DNA of 10,932 bases, taken from assembly GCA_049472395.1 (NCBI GenBank), contig JBLIRR010000083.1:1-10932 (forward strand), given 5' to 3'. How positions within the stretch are numbered: position 1 is the stretch's first letter; each line of letters opens with the position of its first letter. A model generated the notes under the pieces. The model was not told the DNA's origin and did not search any database. It saw nothing but the letters and a program-made list of their open reading frames with translations. The position numbers and the translations under genes were made by a program. Source of the stretch: JBLIRR01 sp049472395 (GTDB lineage Bacteria; SZUA-182; DTGQ01; JBLIRR01). Below are positions 1 through 8,200 of the stretch, piece after piece.

Positions 1-1386
1 ACCCGAATCAACGCAGGGGGATAACGGCGAAAGATGGTAATCTCCTGCTCCGTAATCGACAAACCATGGTTGAGTAGAGATATTTCCTGTGCCTGCGTGG
101 CCACTTCTGATATTACTGTAAGTGACTGTCGGGGAATGTGTCCCAGCAATCTCAACTGGTGTGTCATGCCAAAAAATACTATTCTTAATAACCGGCGTTG
201 AATAACGACAATAAATTCCCGCACCTGCGCTTGCTGTATTGCGGACAACCGTACAGTTGGTGATGGGAGAATTAGCATAATTGCAATACATCCCTCCTCC
301 ATTTTCACTGGCTGCATTGGCGGCAATGATACAGTTCGTTATGATTGATGATTTGCTGACGGAATAGATCCCTCCTCCAAGCTTAGATGAATTCTCAGAA
401 AAAGTGCATATGCTGATAGTGGCAGATGAAGAGTTACAATGTATCCCTCCTCCTTCAGTGCTCGCTGAATTTGCAACAATATCACACTGTGACATGGATA
501 TTGTGCTTTGGGAAAAATATCCTCCTGCTCCTCTGGGAGATGCATTCTCAAGAATAGTGCAGGTGCTGATAGTGGCCGTGGTAGCGTTACAATATATCCC
601 TCCTCCCTGGCTCGACGATGAATTTCCGTTTATAGTACAATCTGTTATCATCACAGATGTGCCGTTCTCGTAATAAAGTCCTCCCCCATATGTTTGAGCT
701 GCATTTTCACTGATCGTGCATGATGTAATTACTGGGGAACAATTTTTACTCCACATTCCCCCGCCATTGGAGGTTGCTGTATTTTTAGATATAGTGCACT
801 TCACAATCGTAGGAGATGAATTATTGCAATATATCCCTCCACCGCTTGAGGCCACGCCATTTGTAATGGTAACTCCTTTTAAAATAGAATCACTTCCTTC
901 TCCATTATTAAAGGTCACTACTCTCCCTGCCTGACCTCCATCAATAATTGTAGCAGAAACGATTTCCGGATCTTCCGGATCAATGCTCTGAATGGTAATG
1001 GCTTTCCCTAGATAATTAATATTCTCTTGATACGTTCCTGGCTCTACGATAATCACATCCGTATCTTCTGCAGCATAAATGGCCTCCTGAATACTTTCTC
1101 CTGATTCCACATACAGGTGCGGAGAATAGAGATTTACCTCAGAGAGTTGCGGAATGAAACCCGCAACACATAGAAAACTCGAACTCTGGGATAATCCAAG
1201 AGGAGTGGAAAGCCCCACTCCACCAATAAGCTTCAAATTCTCCGAAGAGCTTTGTTCTCCGCCTCCGTTTACGACTTGTGCAGGGCTTCGAAACGAGGTG
1301 CTTGACATTTCAGCAAAGGAGGGCATAAGTAAGATAAATGTCAACACCAATAAAGTTAATAAAGTGAATGTGATTTTGATTTTCAT
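1..1386 (-). CDS. Secreted right-handed parallel beta-helix repeat protein (partial, C-terminus outside window)
   Basis: The reading frame stays open from the ATG at 1386 to base 1 (462 codons), so the C-terminus lies beyond the left edge. Residues 1-25 form a signal peptide (MKIKITF, a hydrophobic core, then PSFA before EMSS). From about residue 88 a beta-helix cap begins (SGESIQEAIYAA, then VIIVEPGTYQENI), the usual opening of NosD/pectate-lyase-like helices. Nine glycine-rich coils follow, typified by GGGIYCNNSSPTI and CTISKN, and the last visible part (GDYHLSPLSPCVDSG) is typical of this family's end region. Such proteins are surface-exposed or secreted; some bind or cleave polysaccharide, but I see no catalytic signature and assign no substrate. 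The ATG at 1386 is preferred over the adjacent ATG at 1389 because the AAAGG at 1393-1397 is then 6 nt away rather than 3. It lies 13 bp downstream of the S74 gene and is probably co-transcribed with it. Confidence 0.85.
   Translation of the reverse strand, partial: MKIKITFTLLTLLVLTFILLMPSFAEMSSTSFRSPAQVVNGGGEQSSSENLKLIGGVGLSTPLGLSQSSSFLCVAGFIPQLSEVNLYSPHLYVESGESIQEAIYAAEDTDVIIVEPGTYQENINYLGKAITIQSIDPEDPEIVSATIIDGGQAGRVVTFNNGEGSDSILKGVTITNGVASSGGGIYCNNSSPTIVKCTISKNTATSNGGGMWSKNCSPVITSCTISENAAQTYGGGLYYENGTSVMITDCTINGNSSSSQGGGIYCNATTATISTCTILENASPRGAGGYFSQSTISMSQCDIVANSASTEGGGIHCNSSSATISICTFSENSSKLGGGIYSVSKSSIITNCIIAANAASENGGGMYCNYANSPITNCTVVRNTASAGAGIYCRYSTPVIKNSIFWHDTPVEIAGTHSPTVTYSNIRSGHAGTGNISTQPWFVDYGAGDYHLSPLSPCVDSG
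217..843 (-). repeat. Nine beta-helix coil repeats, 75-81 bp period
   Basis: Within the beta-helix gene, the glycine triplet that opens each coil (GGG or GAG) has its first base at 843, 765, 687, 606, 531, 453, 378, 300 and 225. The spacing is therefore 78, 78, 81, 75, 78, 75, 78 and 75 bp, or 25-27 residues per coil. Each unit reads roughly G-G-G-I-Y-C-x-N-x-S-x-x-x-I-x-x-C-T-I-x-x-N-x-A/S. On the plus strand this appears as recurrent TCCCTCCTCC patches. The copies are diverged, so this is old protein repeat structure rather than recent DNA duplication. Confidence 0.85.
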
Positions 1387-1392
1387 CATTCA

Positions 1393-1397
1393 CCTTT
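1393..1397 (-). promoter_or_regulatory. Ribosome binding site of the beta-helix gene
   Basis: AAAGG on the minus strand sits in the short gap between the S74 stop codon (TAA, 1402-1400) and two tandem ATG codons (1389 and 1386). The spacing is 3 nt to the first ATG and 6 nt to the second, which favours the second. Confidence 0.5.
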
Positions 1398-1399
1398 CT

Positions 1400-2554
1400 T
1401 TATCTGTTTTCCAATAGTTCTATGCGGGCTGCCAAATTTTCAACCAGTATTTTTAATTCTTCACCTTGCGATTTTAAATTTTCAATCTGGCTCTGTTGTT
1501 CTTTAATGGCCTCAACTAAAACCGCTGTTAGTTTTTCATAGGATATTGATTTATACCCATCATCATTTTCATGCACAAGTTCGGGGATAATCTCCTCGAC
1601 CTCCTGTGCAATGAGACCAATCTGTTCGCCTGATGTAAAGCCTTGATCGGGAAATCCATCAATCTTCCATGTAAAGCTTACTCCCTGAAGCTGATTCACT
1701 TTATCAAGAGAACCTTCAAGGGGTGCAATATCCTGTTTCCACCTTTCATCAGACCCGCTCCAGCTCCCGGACGTGCAATAGGCTGTGCCGGCAACATTGA
1801 GTTTATAGCTGCCAGGACTCGTCGTGCCAATGCCGACGTTGCCGTTCTGATCAAAGATAGTGACATTACCCACGACGTCATTATGAATGAGCAGTTTTCC
1901 AGCTCCCTGAGAGTATGTTGAGTTGGTGGAATACATATTCCATGAAACACCTCCATCTCCTGGGTTTGACATGCGAAGAAAGGGCCGAATGATCGACGAG
2001 GCGATCTCAAGAATTCCGAAGGGATTTGACGTGCCGATGCCAACTTTGCCCTCATCATCCACATATAGTGCATCGGTTGGTTCGCTATCCGCCGCGTCCA
2101 AAGAATGGCCATCGCCTATGGCTAACTCACTTGCATGTTTCCCATCCACCATATCAGCATCCTGGGCCTTGATGGCAAAGGCGTTCGAAAGCAGGCGGTA
2201 GCGCGGGGAGAGAATTTCAAATGGTTCGGTTTCGGACTTTTTAATTGTGACATCCAAATAAAGCTCATTATTATCAAAGACCTCAGCGGGAAAGGGTTGG
2301 ACAGCTCCAAGGCGCACGTTAAAGATTCCATCGGCAATCGTTATGCTCTGTTGCTCACTCCATAGCGCAGTACCGTTAGTCTCCATATCATAGAGATAAA
2401 AGATCATCTCATAGGTCCCATTCATGGGAGAACCTGCTAAATCAGTCAGTTTACCCTCGTAATTGATAAAGGGAGGGACAGCCCATACAGAAAAACTTAC
2501 CACACTCATTACTGCGATCATTAAGGTTATGGTTCCTCTGCATCTTTTCCCCAT
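1400..2554 (-). CDS. Secreted tail-fibre-like protein with C-terminal peptidase S74 (intramolecular chaperone) domain
   Basis: This is a 384-residue protein. A signal peptide spans about residues 1-25 (MGKRCRGT, hydrophobic, SVWA before VPPF). Residues 27-130 form the N-terminal domain often found in exported S74 proteins (NYEGKLTDLAGSPMNGTYEM, then DGIFNVRLG, then SPRYRLLSNAFA). Two short fibre motifs follow: VGIGTSNP at 171 and VGIGTTSPGSYKLNVAG at 240. The S74 domain starts with SDERWKQDI at 268 and continues with IGLIAQEVEEIIPELV; a coiled coil ends the protein (about 350-384). In characterised S74/ICA domains, such as phage endosialidase tailspikes and MYRF, the domain guides trimerisation and then cuts itself off using a Ser-Lys dyad five residues apart. 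Ser268 and Lys273 preserve that arrangement. I infer an exported trimeric fibre that may mature by self-cleavage. ATG 2554 is chosen because AAGGAG lies 6 nt upstream and the signal peptide becomes N-terminal. An in-frame GTG at 2617 would add 21 charged residues ahead of it. Confidence 0.85.
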   Translation of the reverse strand: MGKRCRGTITLMIAVMSVVSFSVWAVPPFINYEGKLTDLAGSPMNGTYEMIFYLYDMETNGTALWSEQQSITIADGIFNVRLGAVQPFPAEVFDNNELYLDVTIKKSETEPFEILSPRYRLLSNAFAIKAQDADMVDGKHASELAIGDGHSLDAADSEPTDALYVDDEGKVGIGTSNPFGILEIASSIIRPFLRMSNPGDGGVSWNMYSTNSTYSQGAGKLLIHNDVVGNVTIFDQNGNVGIGTTSPGSYKLNVAGTAYCTSGSWSGSDERWKQDIAPLEGSLDKVNQLQGVSFTWKIDGFPDQGFTSGEQIGLIAQEVEEIIPELVHENDDGYKSISYEKLTAVLVEAIKEQQSQIENLKSQGEELKILVENLAARIELLENR

Positions 2555-2560
2555 TTTATT

Positions 2561-2566
2561 CTCCTT
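2561..2566 (-). promoter_or_regulatory. Ribosome binding site that fixes the S74 gene start
   Basis: AAGGAG on the minus strand lies 6 nt upstream of ATG 2554. It supports this start over the in-frame GTG at 2617, whose own GAGGTGA-like match is about 10 nt away and would bury the signal peptide behind a charged extension. Confidence 0.65.
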
Positions 2567-2640
2567 TTCTGATTCTTCATTTTTTGAAGCGTGAATTTTC
2601 TCATCACTATCAAGCACTATCTTATTTTCACCTCAAAACG

Positions 2641-2669
2641 CACCCCTCCTCTTCAAAGCGGAGGTGGTG
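2641..2669 (-). promoter_or_regulatory. Hairpin in the untranslated leader of the S74 operon
   Basis: CACCCCTCC (2641-2649) can pair with GGAGGTGGTG (2660-2669), leaving one bulged base and a 10-nt loop. It lies about 90 nt before the S74 ATG. On the minus strand it carries GGAGG within the stem. No run of T follows at once, so it is not a classical terminator. A role in mRNA stability or leader structure is possible; nothing shows which. Confidence 0.35.
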
Positions 2670-2884
2670 ATATGCGCCGATCGGATTTTGGTTTTCCCTA
2701 GAATAAATCTCTGTGGTTTATAATTAGAAGTAAAAATGATGTGGCCTCTATAATTTTCTATTAAATTTGTCTTATAAAGATAAACTACTAAAAATGTTTT
2801 TTAATTTATTTCATATTAATATAGTGAAATTATTATATCATCAGCTTAATATTAATACAAAATAAATATTATTTTATTATTTAC

Positions 2885-2914
2885 TTGACATTCAAAAGAA
2901 TATTATAATATACT
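2885..2914 (+). promoter_or_regulatory. Sigma70-like promoter for the plus-strand secreted-protein gene
   Basis: A perfect TTGACA -35 box at 2885-2890 is followed after 18 bp by TATACT at 2909-2914, one mismatch from consensus. Transcription would begin near 2921, giving a leader of about 40 nt before ATG 2963. AT-rich sequence makes chance -10 boxes common, but the exact -35 raises confidence. Confidence 0.55.
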
Positions 2915-2962
2915 TAAAGAAGTTTTTTATTCAATATAATTATTCTTTTGTATGGATATACT

Positions 2963-5149
2963 ATGATTAACATTAAAAAGGCTGGCTATTGCTTATTATT
3001 TAATGTCTTTATTGTATTTCTCCTCACATCCCTTTTTTATCATAATGGCTTTTCAGAGGATAATTATACGCAACCGATTGTGATGGAAGATATTACATTT
3101 AACCCTATAAGTGGTGTCTATACTTATACATATACTATTCAAAATCTCTTAAATCGTGAAATCTGGTGGTGGGGCATATGGTATAAATCCAAATTCCCCC
3201 TTATTTTGGATGTCAGTACCGTCGATGAAGAAGGACTTGCCCATACAGATAAAGATGATTGTTCACTTGGGTGGCAAAATACTGCACCAGATACGAGAAT
3301 GGGCTTTTACCTTTATGCGGGTCCTCAGGGTGAGACGGGCTTTTTTTCGACCTATGCCTCTGATTATAAATCGCAAAATCCTCCCAATATTGGTTATATG
3401 GAGGGGGATGTTTTCCATCCTCTTTATAGCCTTGAAGAGGTTGAAGAAGCCTTGGCCCAAGGAAAGCTTCAGGAAAGCGATCTTGAACAACCCTGGTTAG
3501 GGGCCCAATGGGGCTGGAATGGCGAGAATGCTGATATTTTAACGGCCTATGGTCTCCAACATGGAGAGAGTGGCACGTATATAATTCGATCTACTAAATT
3601 TTTTCCTGGGAATAAATACTTCTTTTATAACACGGTAGATTATTGGAATTCTTATTATGACAATAACCTTGGAATGCAAGTTATTGGTGGATTCGAAGCA
3701 GTGGCTATTGCACAAATAGCATATAGTAAAATGAATGTTTCTATTAATTCTACAGCATCTCACGTGACCGTGCAATTAAAAGGCTCGGATCTTATAGGCT
3801 ATCCGATTGACCAAAGCATAGAGGCTGAAGTAATTGATGGGGAAGCTTCTCTTGATTTTTTTGTATTGGATCATGGTACTTATGCATTAACAGGTTCTGC
3901 AAAGGGATATCAATCTGATCAGATAAACGACATCGTGATTGACGAAACATATGAAGAGCAAAATTTTACCCTGAATATTACAACATGGATTCCTCGAATC
4001 GTCATTCACAGAAAAGAGTATTACCTTGCAAATTATTTTGCAATGGATTTGAAGAATGTGGATATTGATGATATTGAGAGAGACTGGCCTAGTGGATTAA
4101 CCGTGGAACTTGGATTTTACACAGCGAGTGATGATTTAGATCAAAATGGTATTCCGGACTTAGAGTGTCTTGATTGCTGGAATGATCCGGACGGGGAAAT
4201 TTTTTATCTTGAAACAGATTCTGATACAAAAGGGCAGTTGAGCTTTACTCTCCCTGTTGTGGTGGATGAAAATGTAGGTATCGATTATCACATGACAAAC
4301 TTTATCCAAGAACAAGAGTGGGGGGTGGCCTTCGCCTTACGTTTATTTGATAGTGATGATCATTGCGTATTCGGGCCCTCCTATTATCAATTCAGGGTGA
4401 AGAAAACACAGCCGATACATCCGCTTATAGCCGAGACACAAACGAGCTTTTATAGTGATCAAATTCCCGAGGGGGATATCTCAGTTCAGGGAAACTGGAT
4501 TATTGACGATGAAGAGGAATGTCCTGTTATGTGCACAATTAATCTAAGCTCTATGGATACTCAGTACCTCTCGAGAATAGATGGAGGACCGTTGGAATTC
4601 ATAGATACCAATAAACCCTTAACTGTGAAACTTGCGATTTCAAAGCATGAAGAAGATCCTAATAGCTTGGCAATGAATATATTTTTTATGGATCAGGGGG
4701 GGAATCTTGTAGAATATAATCCCATCGATTTAGAAACGGGTATGCGGGATCCTGCAGCGCCTCCTATTACCTACGCTGTTCCCTTACATAAACGCTTACA
4801 AAAGCTTTATGAGCGCTTGCAGGAGGAAGGAAATTCACCTGAAGAAGCCCTCAATCAAGTTAAAAATAAGGTAGCATCTCATCCTGATCAGGATTTTATT
4901 TATGTGGAAGGCAAATGGCAGCCAAAATTAGGTAAATATGGAATCTATTTCATCACAGGCACCAGCAAGGCAGAGCTTTTTCATCCGGACTCAGGTGAAA
5001 GCATCGAAATAATTGTTTCAAGCAATGCTCTCCTTATGGCACAAATTACCGCACGGCATACCTCGCAATGGTTCATGGAAGAATCAGTAGCAACTGTAAG
5101 GATCAATGATGGTGAAGTGGATGTAGGTTGTTTTATCAACACTCTCTAA
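2963..5149 (+). CDS. Large secreted protein of unrecognised family with GCFI C-terminal tail
   Basis: This is a 728-residue protein with no family I recognise. Residues 1-31 look like a signal peptide (MINIKKAGY, a long hydrophobic stretch, NGFS before EDNYT). The early part is aromatic-rich (REIWWWGIWY). Residues 257-337 resemble a PEGA/CnaB-like beta-sandwich repeat (HGTYALTGSAKGYQSD, then INDIVIDETYEEQNFTLN), a common spacer in surface proteins. Residues 391-399 (DLDQNGIPD) resemble a calcium-binding loop and are followed by a CLDC pair (402, 405). Residues 609-641 are probably helical. The last residues are VGCFINTL, with Cys723 five residues before the end. ATG 2963 is chosen over an in-frame TTG at 2948 because it gives a compact signal peptide; the ribosome site is weak (GGA). 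It has its own promoter and no co-directional neighbour, and it converges on the next gene. I infer an exported structural or binding protein only. Confidence 0.75.
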   Translation: MINIKKAGYCLLFNVFIVFLLTSLFYHNGFSEDNYTQPIVMEDITFNPISGVYTYTYTIQNLLNREIWWWGIWYKSKFPLILDVSTVDEEGLAHTDKDDCSLGWQNTAPDTRMGFYLYAGPQGETGFFSTYASDYKSQNPPNIGYMEGDVFHPLYSLEEVEEALAQGKLQESDLEQPWLGAQWGWNGENADILTAYGLQHGESGTYIIRSTKFFPGNKYFFYNTVDYWNSYYDNNLGMQVIGGFEAVAIAQIAYSKMNVSINSTASHVTVQLKGSDLIGYPIDQSIEAEVIDGEASLDFFVLDHGTYALTGSAKGYQSDQINDIVIDETYEEQNFTLNITTWIPRIVIHRKEYYLANYFAMDLKNVDIDDIERDWPSGLTVELGFYTASDDLDQNGIPDLECLDCWNDPDGEIFYLETDSDTKGQLSFTLPVVVDENVGIDYHMTNFIQEQEWGVAFALRLFDSDDHCVFGPSYYQFRVKKTQPIHPLIAETQTSFYSDQIPEGDISVQGNWIIDDEEECPVMCTINLSSMDTQYLSRIDGGPLEFIDTNKPLTVKLAISKHEEDPNSLAMNIFFMDQGGNLVEYNPIDLETGMRDPAAPPITYAVPLHKRLQKLYERLQEEGNSPEEALNQVKNKVASHPDQDFIYVEGKWQPKLGKYGIYFITGTSKAELFHPDSGESIEIIVSSNALLMAQITARHTSQWFMEESVATVRINDGEVDVGCFINTL

Positions 5150-5200
5150 ACGAAAAATTCTCGGCACTTCTTACTCGCACGCCTTTAAAAGAAAACAACC
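5126..5200. repeat. Inverted repeat made by matching 3' ends of convergent genes
   Basis: GGTTGTTTT at 5126-5134 and its exact reverse complement AAAACAACC at 5192-5200 flank the 21-bp gap between two convergent stop codons. Each arm encodes Gly-Cys-Phe in its own gene with the same codons (GGT TGT TTT). The 57-nt loop makes this unlikely to be a terminator; the similarity is better explained by the shared C-terminal motif. I see no T-tract terminator between the genes. Confidence 0.5.
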
Positions 5201-8200
5201 ACCCAATGGGATTTCCTCCAAGTCTTTATACCATTCATAGTGATCACTGCCCACTACACTCTCTATCATATTCTCGACATCTATATTCACATTTATGTTC
5301 ATATCAATATTCACATCATATCCACTACTCACTGAATTCACCGTGATAATCACTGTCGCAACATTCGATTCCAAGGCACCATCGTGTGCTTTAAACTCAA
5401 AGCTATCTACGCCGGTATAGTTAATTTCCGGGGTATAAATAAGATAAGGGGGGGTGCCGCTTAAAAAACCATGAATAGGGAAGGTGACGATTTGAAATGT
5501 TAATTCGTTATTATCTATATCAGTGGCTATGAGGGTGATTCCTACTGCTCTATATGTATAAGTACTAACCGACTGATAATGTGCTATAGGCATATCGTTT
5601 ACAGGATTCACAATGATAACCAGTGGAGTGAGACCAGACTCTGAGGTACCATCGTATGCTATAAATTGAATGGTGTCTGTTCCAAAATAATTGTGTTCCG
5701 GAATATAGGACAAGAGTGGCGGTATACCCTCCACAACACCATGAGCGGGATACGTTATAATCTCATACGTCAGGAGATCATCATCTGGATCAGAAGCGAA
5801 GAGAAGAATTTCTTTGATTTCGTCTTCATTCGTGGTTACTACTTGATAATGAGCCACTGGTGCAGAGTTTTCACTTTCATCATGCGTTGAATCAGAGCAG
5901 CCTTCATTGTCTGTAACTTCACCAAGAGGGGTATCAGGACATTTATCCAGATCGTCTACTACTCCGTCCTGGTCACTGTCTGGGAAATAGGCGGCAATAT
6001 CTTCAGTAAAAATCTGCCAATGGCCAGTTCTAAAATCCTGCCACACAGCAATGTTCCCGGAAATATCCGGCTCTTCTTGAGGGGCAGGATCATTGGTGAG
6101 CATCAGAAAGTAGCTGCTTCCCAGGATGTTAAACCAGGGATTTGAATCTTCAATGCCCATGCTGTAGTCCGTATAAATGATATATCTTCCCTCAATCGCA
6201 GGTTGTGCATGATCATAAGAATCGTCAGTGAGAGGAATTTCACTATTTGTTTCACACTCAAAGAGAAAGATTTCTCTCTTTCCCGATCTTTGATCAATCC
6301 AGATAATTGTGCCATTCGATATATGGGGATCAGTCTGGTTTACCATATCCTCCGTGATACGCTGCTCATCATCAGCGGAAAGATCATAAAGATATATTTC
6401 ACCTGCTCCATGACGATAATCCTCCCAGACTATAATCTGATTAGAGACAGAGGGATTGATTTGATCAGCAGTATCCTGGGTGATCTTTTGTGTTATGTGT
6501 GTCTGCATATTATAGGCATAAATATCCCAATTGCCGTATCGATTATCCTGCCATACTATCCAATCACCAGCGATGACAGGTTTCATCTGACTGCTGGGGT
6601 GAGCTTCTATGACAATCTCCTGATCCGTTACTCTGTCATAGAGATAAATATCTTCATTACCACTTCGTGTATCTTGCCATACAATCCTGGCACCGTCAGT
6701 GGCAGGATAGGTTTGATCGCCCGCATGAGGTGTGAGATTTTTCTCCATCTGCTGTGTAAGATCATAAAGATATATATCCCAGTCTCCTCCCCTGTTGTCC
6801 TGCCAAAGGATTATATCTCCAGCTATATCGGGATGCATCTGCTCACACTGGTCGCAGGGAGAAAGTGGGTGCTCGGTAAAATAGGCCTTTATTTCCACAG
6901 GGATTTCTTGGGACACTGTGGTGTGTAGTAATGGATCGGAAGCCTCAAGTAGGACAGCATAGTACCCGGGTGACACAAGATTTCCATCATTATCTCTTCC
7001 CTGCCACTCAATATATGAGGGGGTATGTGAAGAAATAGTCTCTTGATATTCCCAGACCACATTCTCCCCTGAGAGGATTTGGACGGAAACGGTTACCTTT
7101 CCGGTATCATCACTGAAACCATACTCTATTAAAAGGCTCCGGTCAACCCATGAAATAGCAGGAGGTGCAGCAGGCATTATTATAGAGGGAGTAGCAGAAT
7201 ATGTTTCAATGACGGGTGCGTGAGTATCCAGATAAATTTCTATAAATTGCGGGCTCTCTTCGTTCCCTTCATTATCAACGCTATAAAAGTATATCTTATG
7301 GTAGCCTTCTTCATATGCGGGGTGCTGTGAAAACATAAAGGGATTAGGTGCACTCCCGAACGCTCCCTCATCAATCATAAAATTAATCTCTCTCACTTCG
7401 GTCATATTGTCGGTAGCAACGAATAGGAATTCGGTACTCCTATTGACATACGTAAGATTGTTTAAGAAGCTCGGTTCATTAATTATTATCCTTGTTATGG
7501 GTGGCTCAGTATCAATAAAATGTTCGGTCTGGTAGTAAAGAATATAGGTGCCGGTACTGTCTATATCAAAAAGATTAAGATATGCATTCCATTGGTGATT
7601 TTCACGTTCATGCGATATCCAGAAATTTTCCTTTAAAAGCTTTTTCCCATCTGACCGTACTACTGAGCTGAGTCCAATATTCCCCTTGGCAGGATCAGGA
7701 AGACGCACATAAATGGCCCCGGGTTGTTGGGGAAAATCAAGTGCAAGCGCTGAATTCATACTAGATAGGGACCCGGTTAAAACTGCCTGTGAGGATATAT
7801 CAGCCACATCAGTGTCAATATTATCCGATTCATAGACAAGAAGGCTGGTATCATCATAGGCGAGAAAATCTTTGACAAGGTCCCTGCCCGGTACATCTAT
7901 CACAACATCATGTACCAAAACGTGGGGGCGGGCTTCTTGAATGAGGGAGGTTAATTCGCCACCAAGCTCATCTGCATGGGAAAAATTAACCGTAAATTCT
8001 ATAAATTCCCCCGAGAGAGTCGAGATCATGTGCCACCGGCAGGTGCCACACGAATTGGGCATAATATCTCCAAAATTAATCAGCAAGCTATTCTCGGCAG
8101 ACAGTCCATTGACTTCGCTCTCCAGAATCCGAAAGTCAATAAGAAGACCTTCCTCATTATCCACAATTGTGGGTTGCCCACTATCAATGACCAGATTTTT

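Larger units (their letters stand above)
2555..2962. other. AT-rich divergent intergenic region between the S74 gene and the large plus-strand gene
   Basis: The part next to the S74 gene (2555-2700) is of mixed composition and contains a leader hairpin. From about 2720 to 2950 the sequence is extremely AT-rich. A convincing promoter faces right (2885-2914). I found only weak minus-strand candidates for the S74 operon, for example AAGACA and TATAGA around 2748-2774 with short spacing, and do not call them. No protein-coding frame or RNA gene is supported here. Confidence 0.6.

Noticed and set aside
217..843. CRISPR-like regular spacing
   Set aside because: The units are diverged coding repeats with an intact reading frame, not identical repeats separated by unique spacers.
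404..934. Plus-strand frames with recurring IPPP motifs
   Set aside because: The repeated Ile-Pro-Pro-Pro is the antisense reading of the GGGIYC coils of the minus-strand beta-helix gene.
1696..2112. Minus-strand alternative frame of 138 codons and plus-strand frames in the same area
   Set aside because: They overlap the S74 gene in other frames and have no recognisable protein features.
1400..2554. Prophage tail-fibre gene
   Set aside because: A signal peptide, an exported-protein N-terminal domain and the absence of any phage gene nearby argue against a prophage in this window.
5150..5170. Bidirectional terminator between the convergent genes
   Set aside because: There is no compact stem followed by a T-tract in the 21-bp gap; the flanking inverted repeat lies in coding sequence with a 57-nt loop.
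6203..6928. Plus-strand open frame of 241 codons
   Set aside because: It lies opposite the propeller blades of the minus-strand gene, whose repeat pattern and domain matches are unambiguous; the frame is a by-product of the 126-bp repeats.
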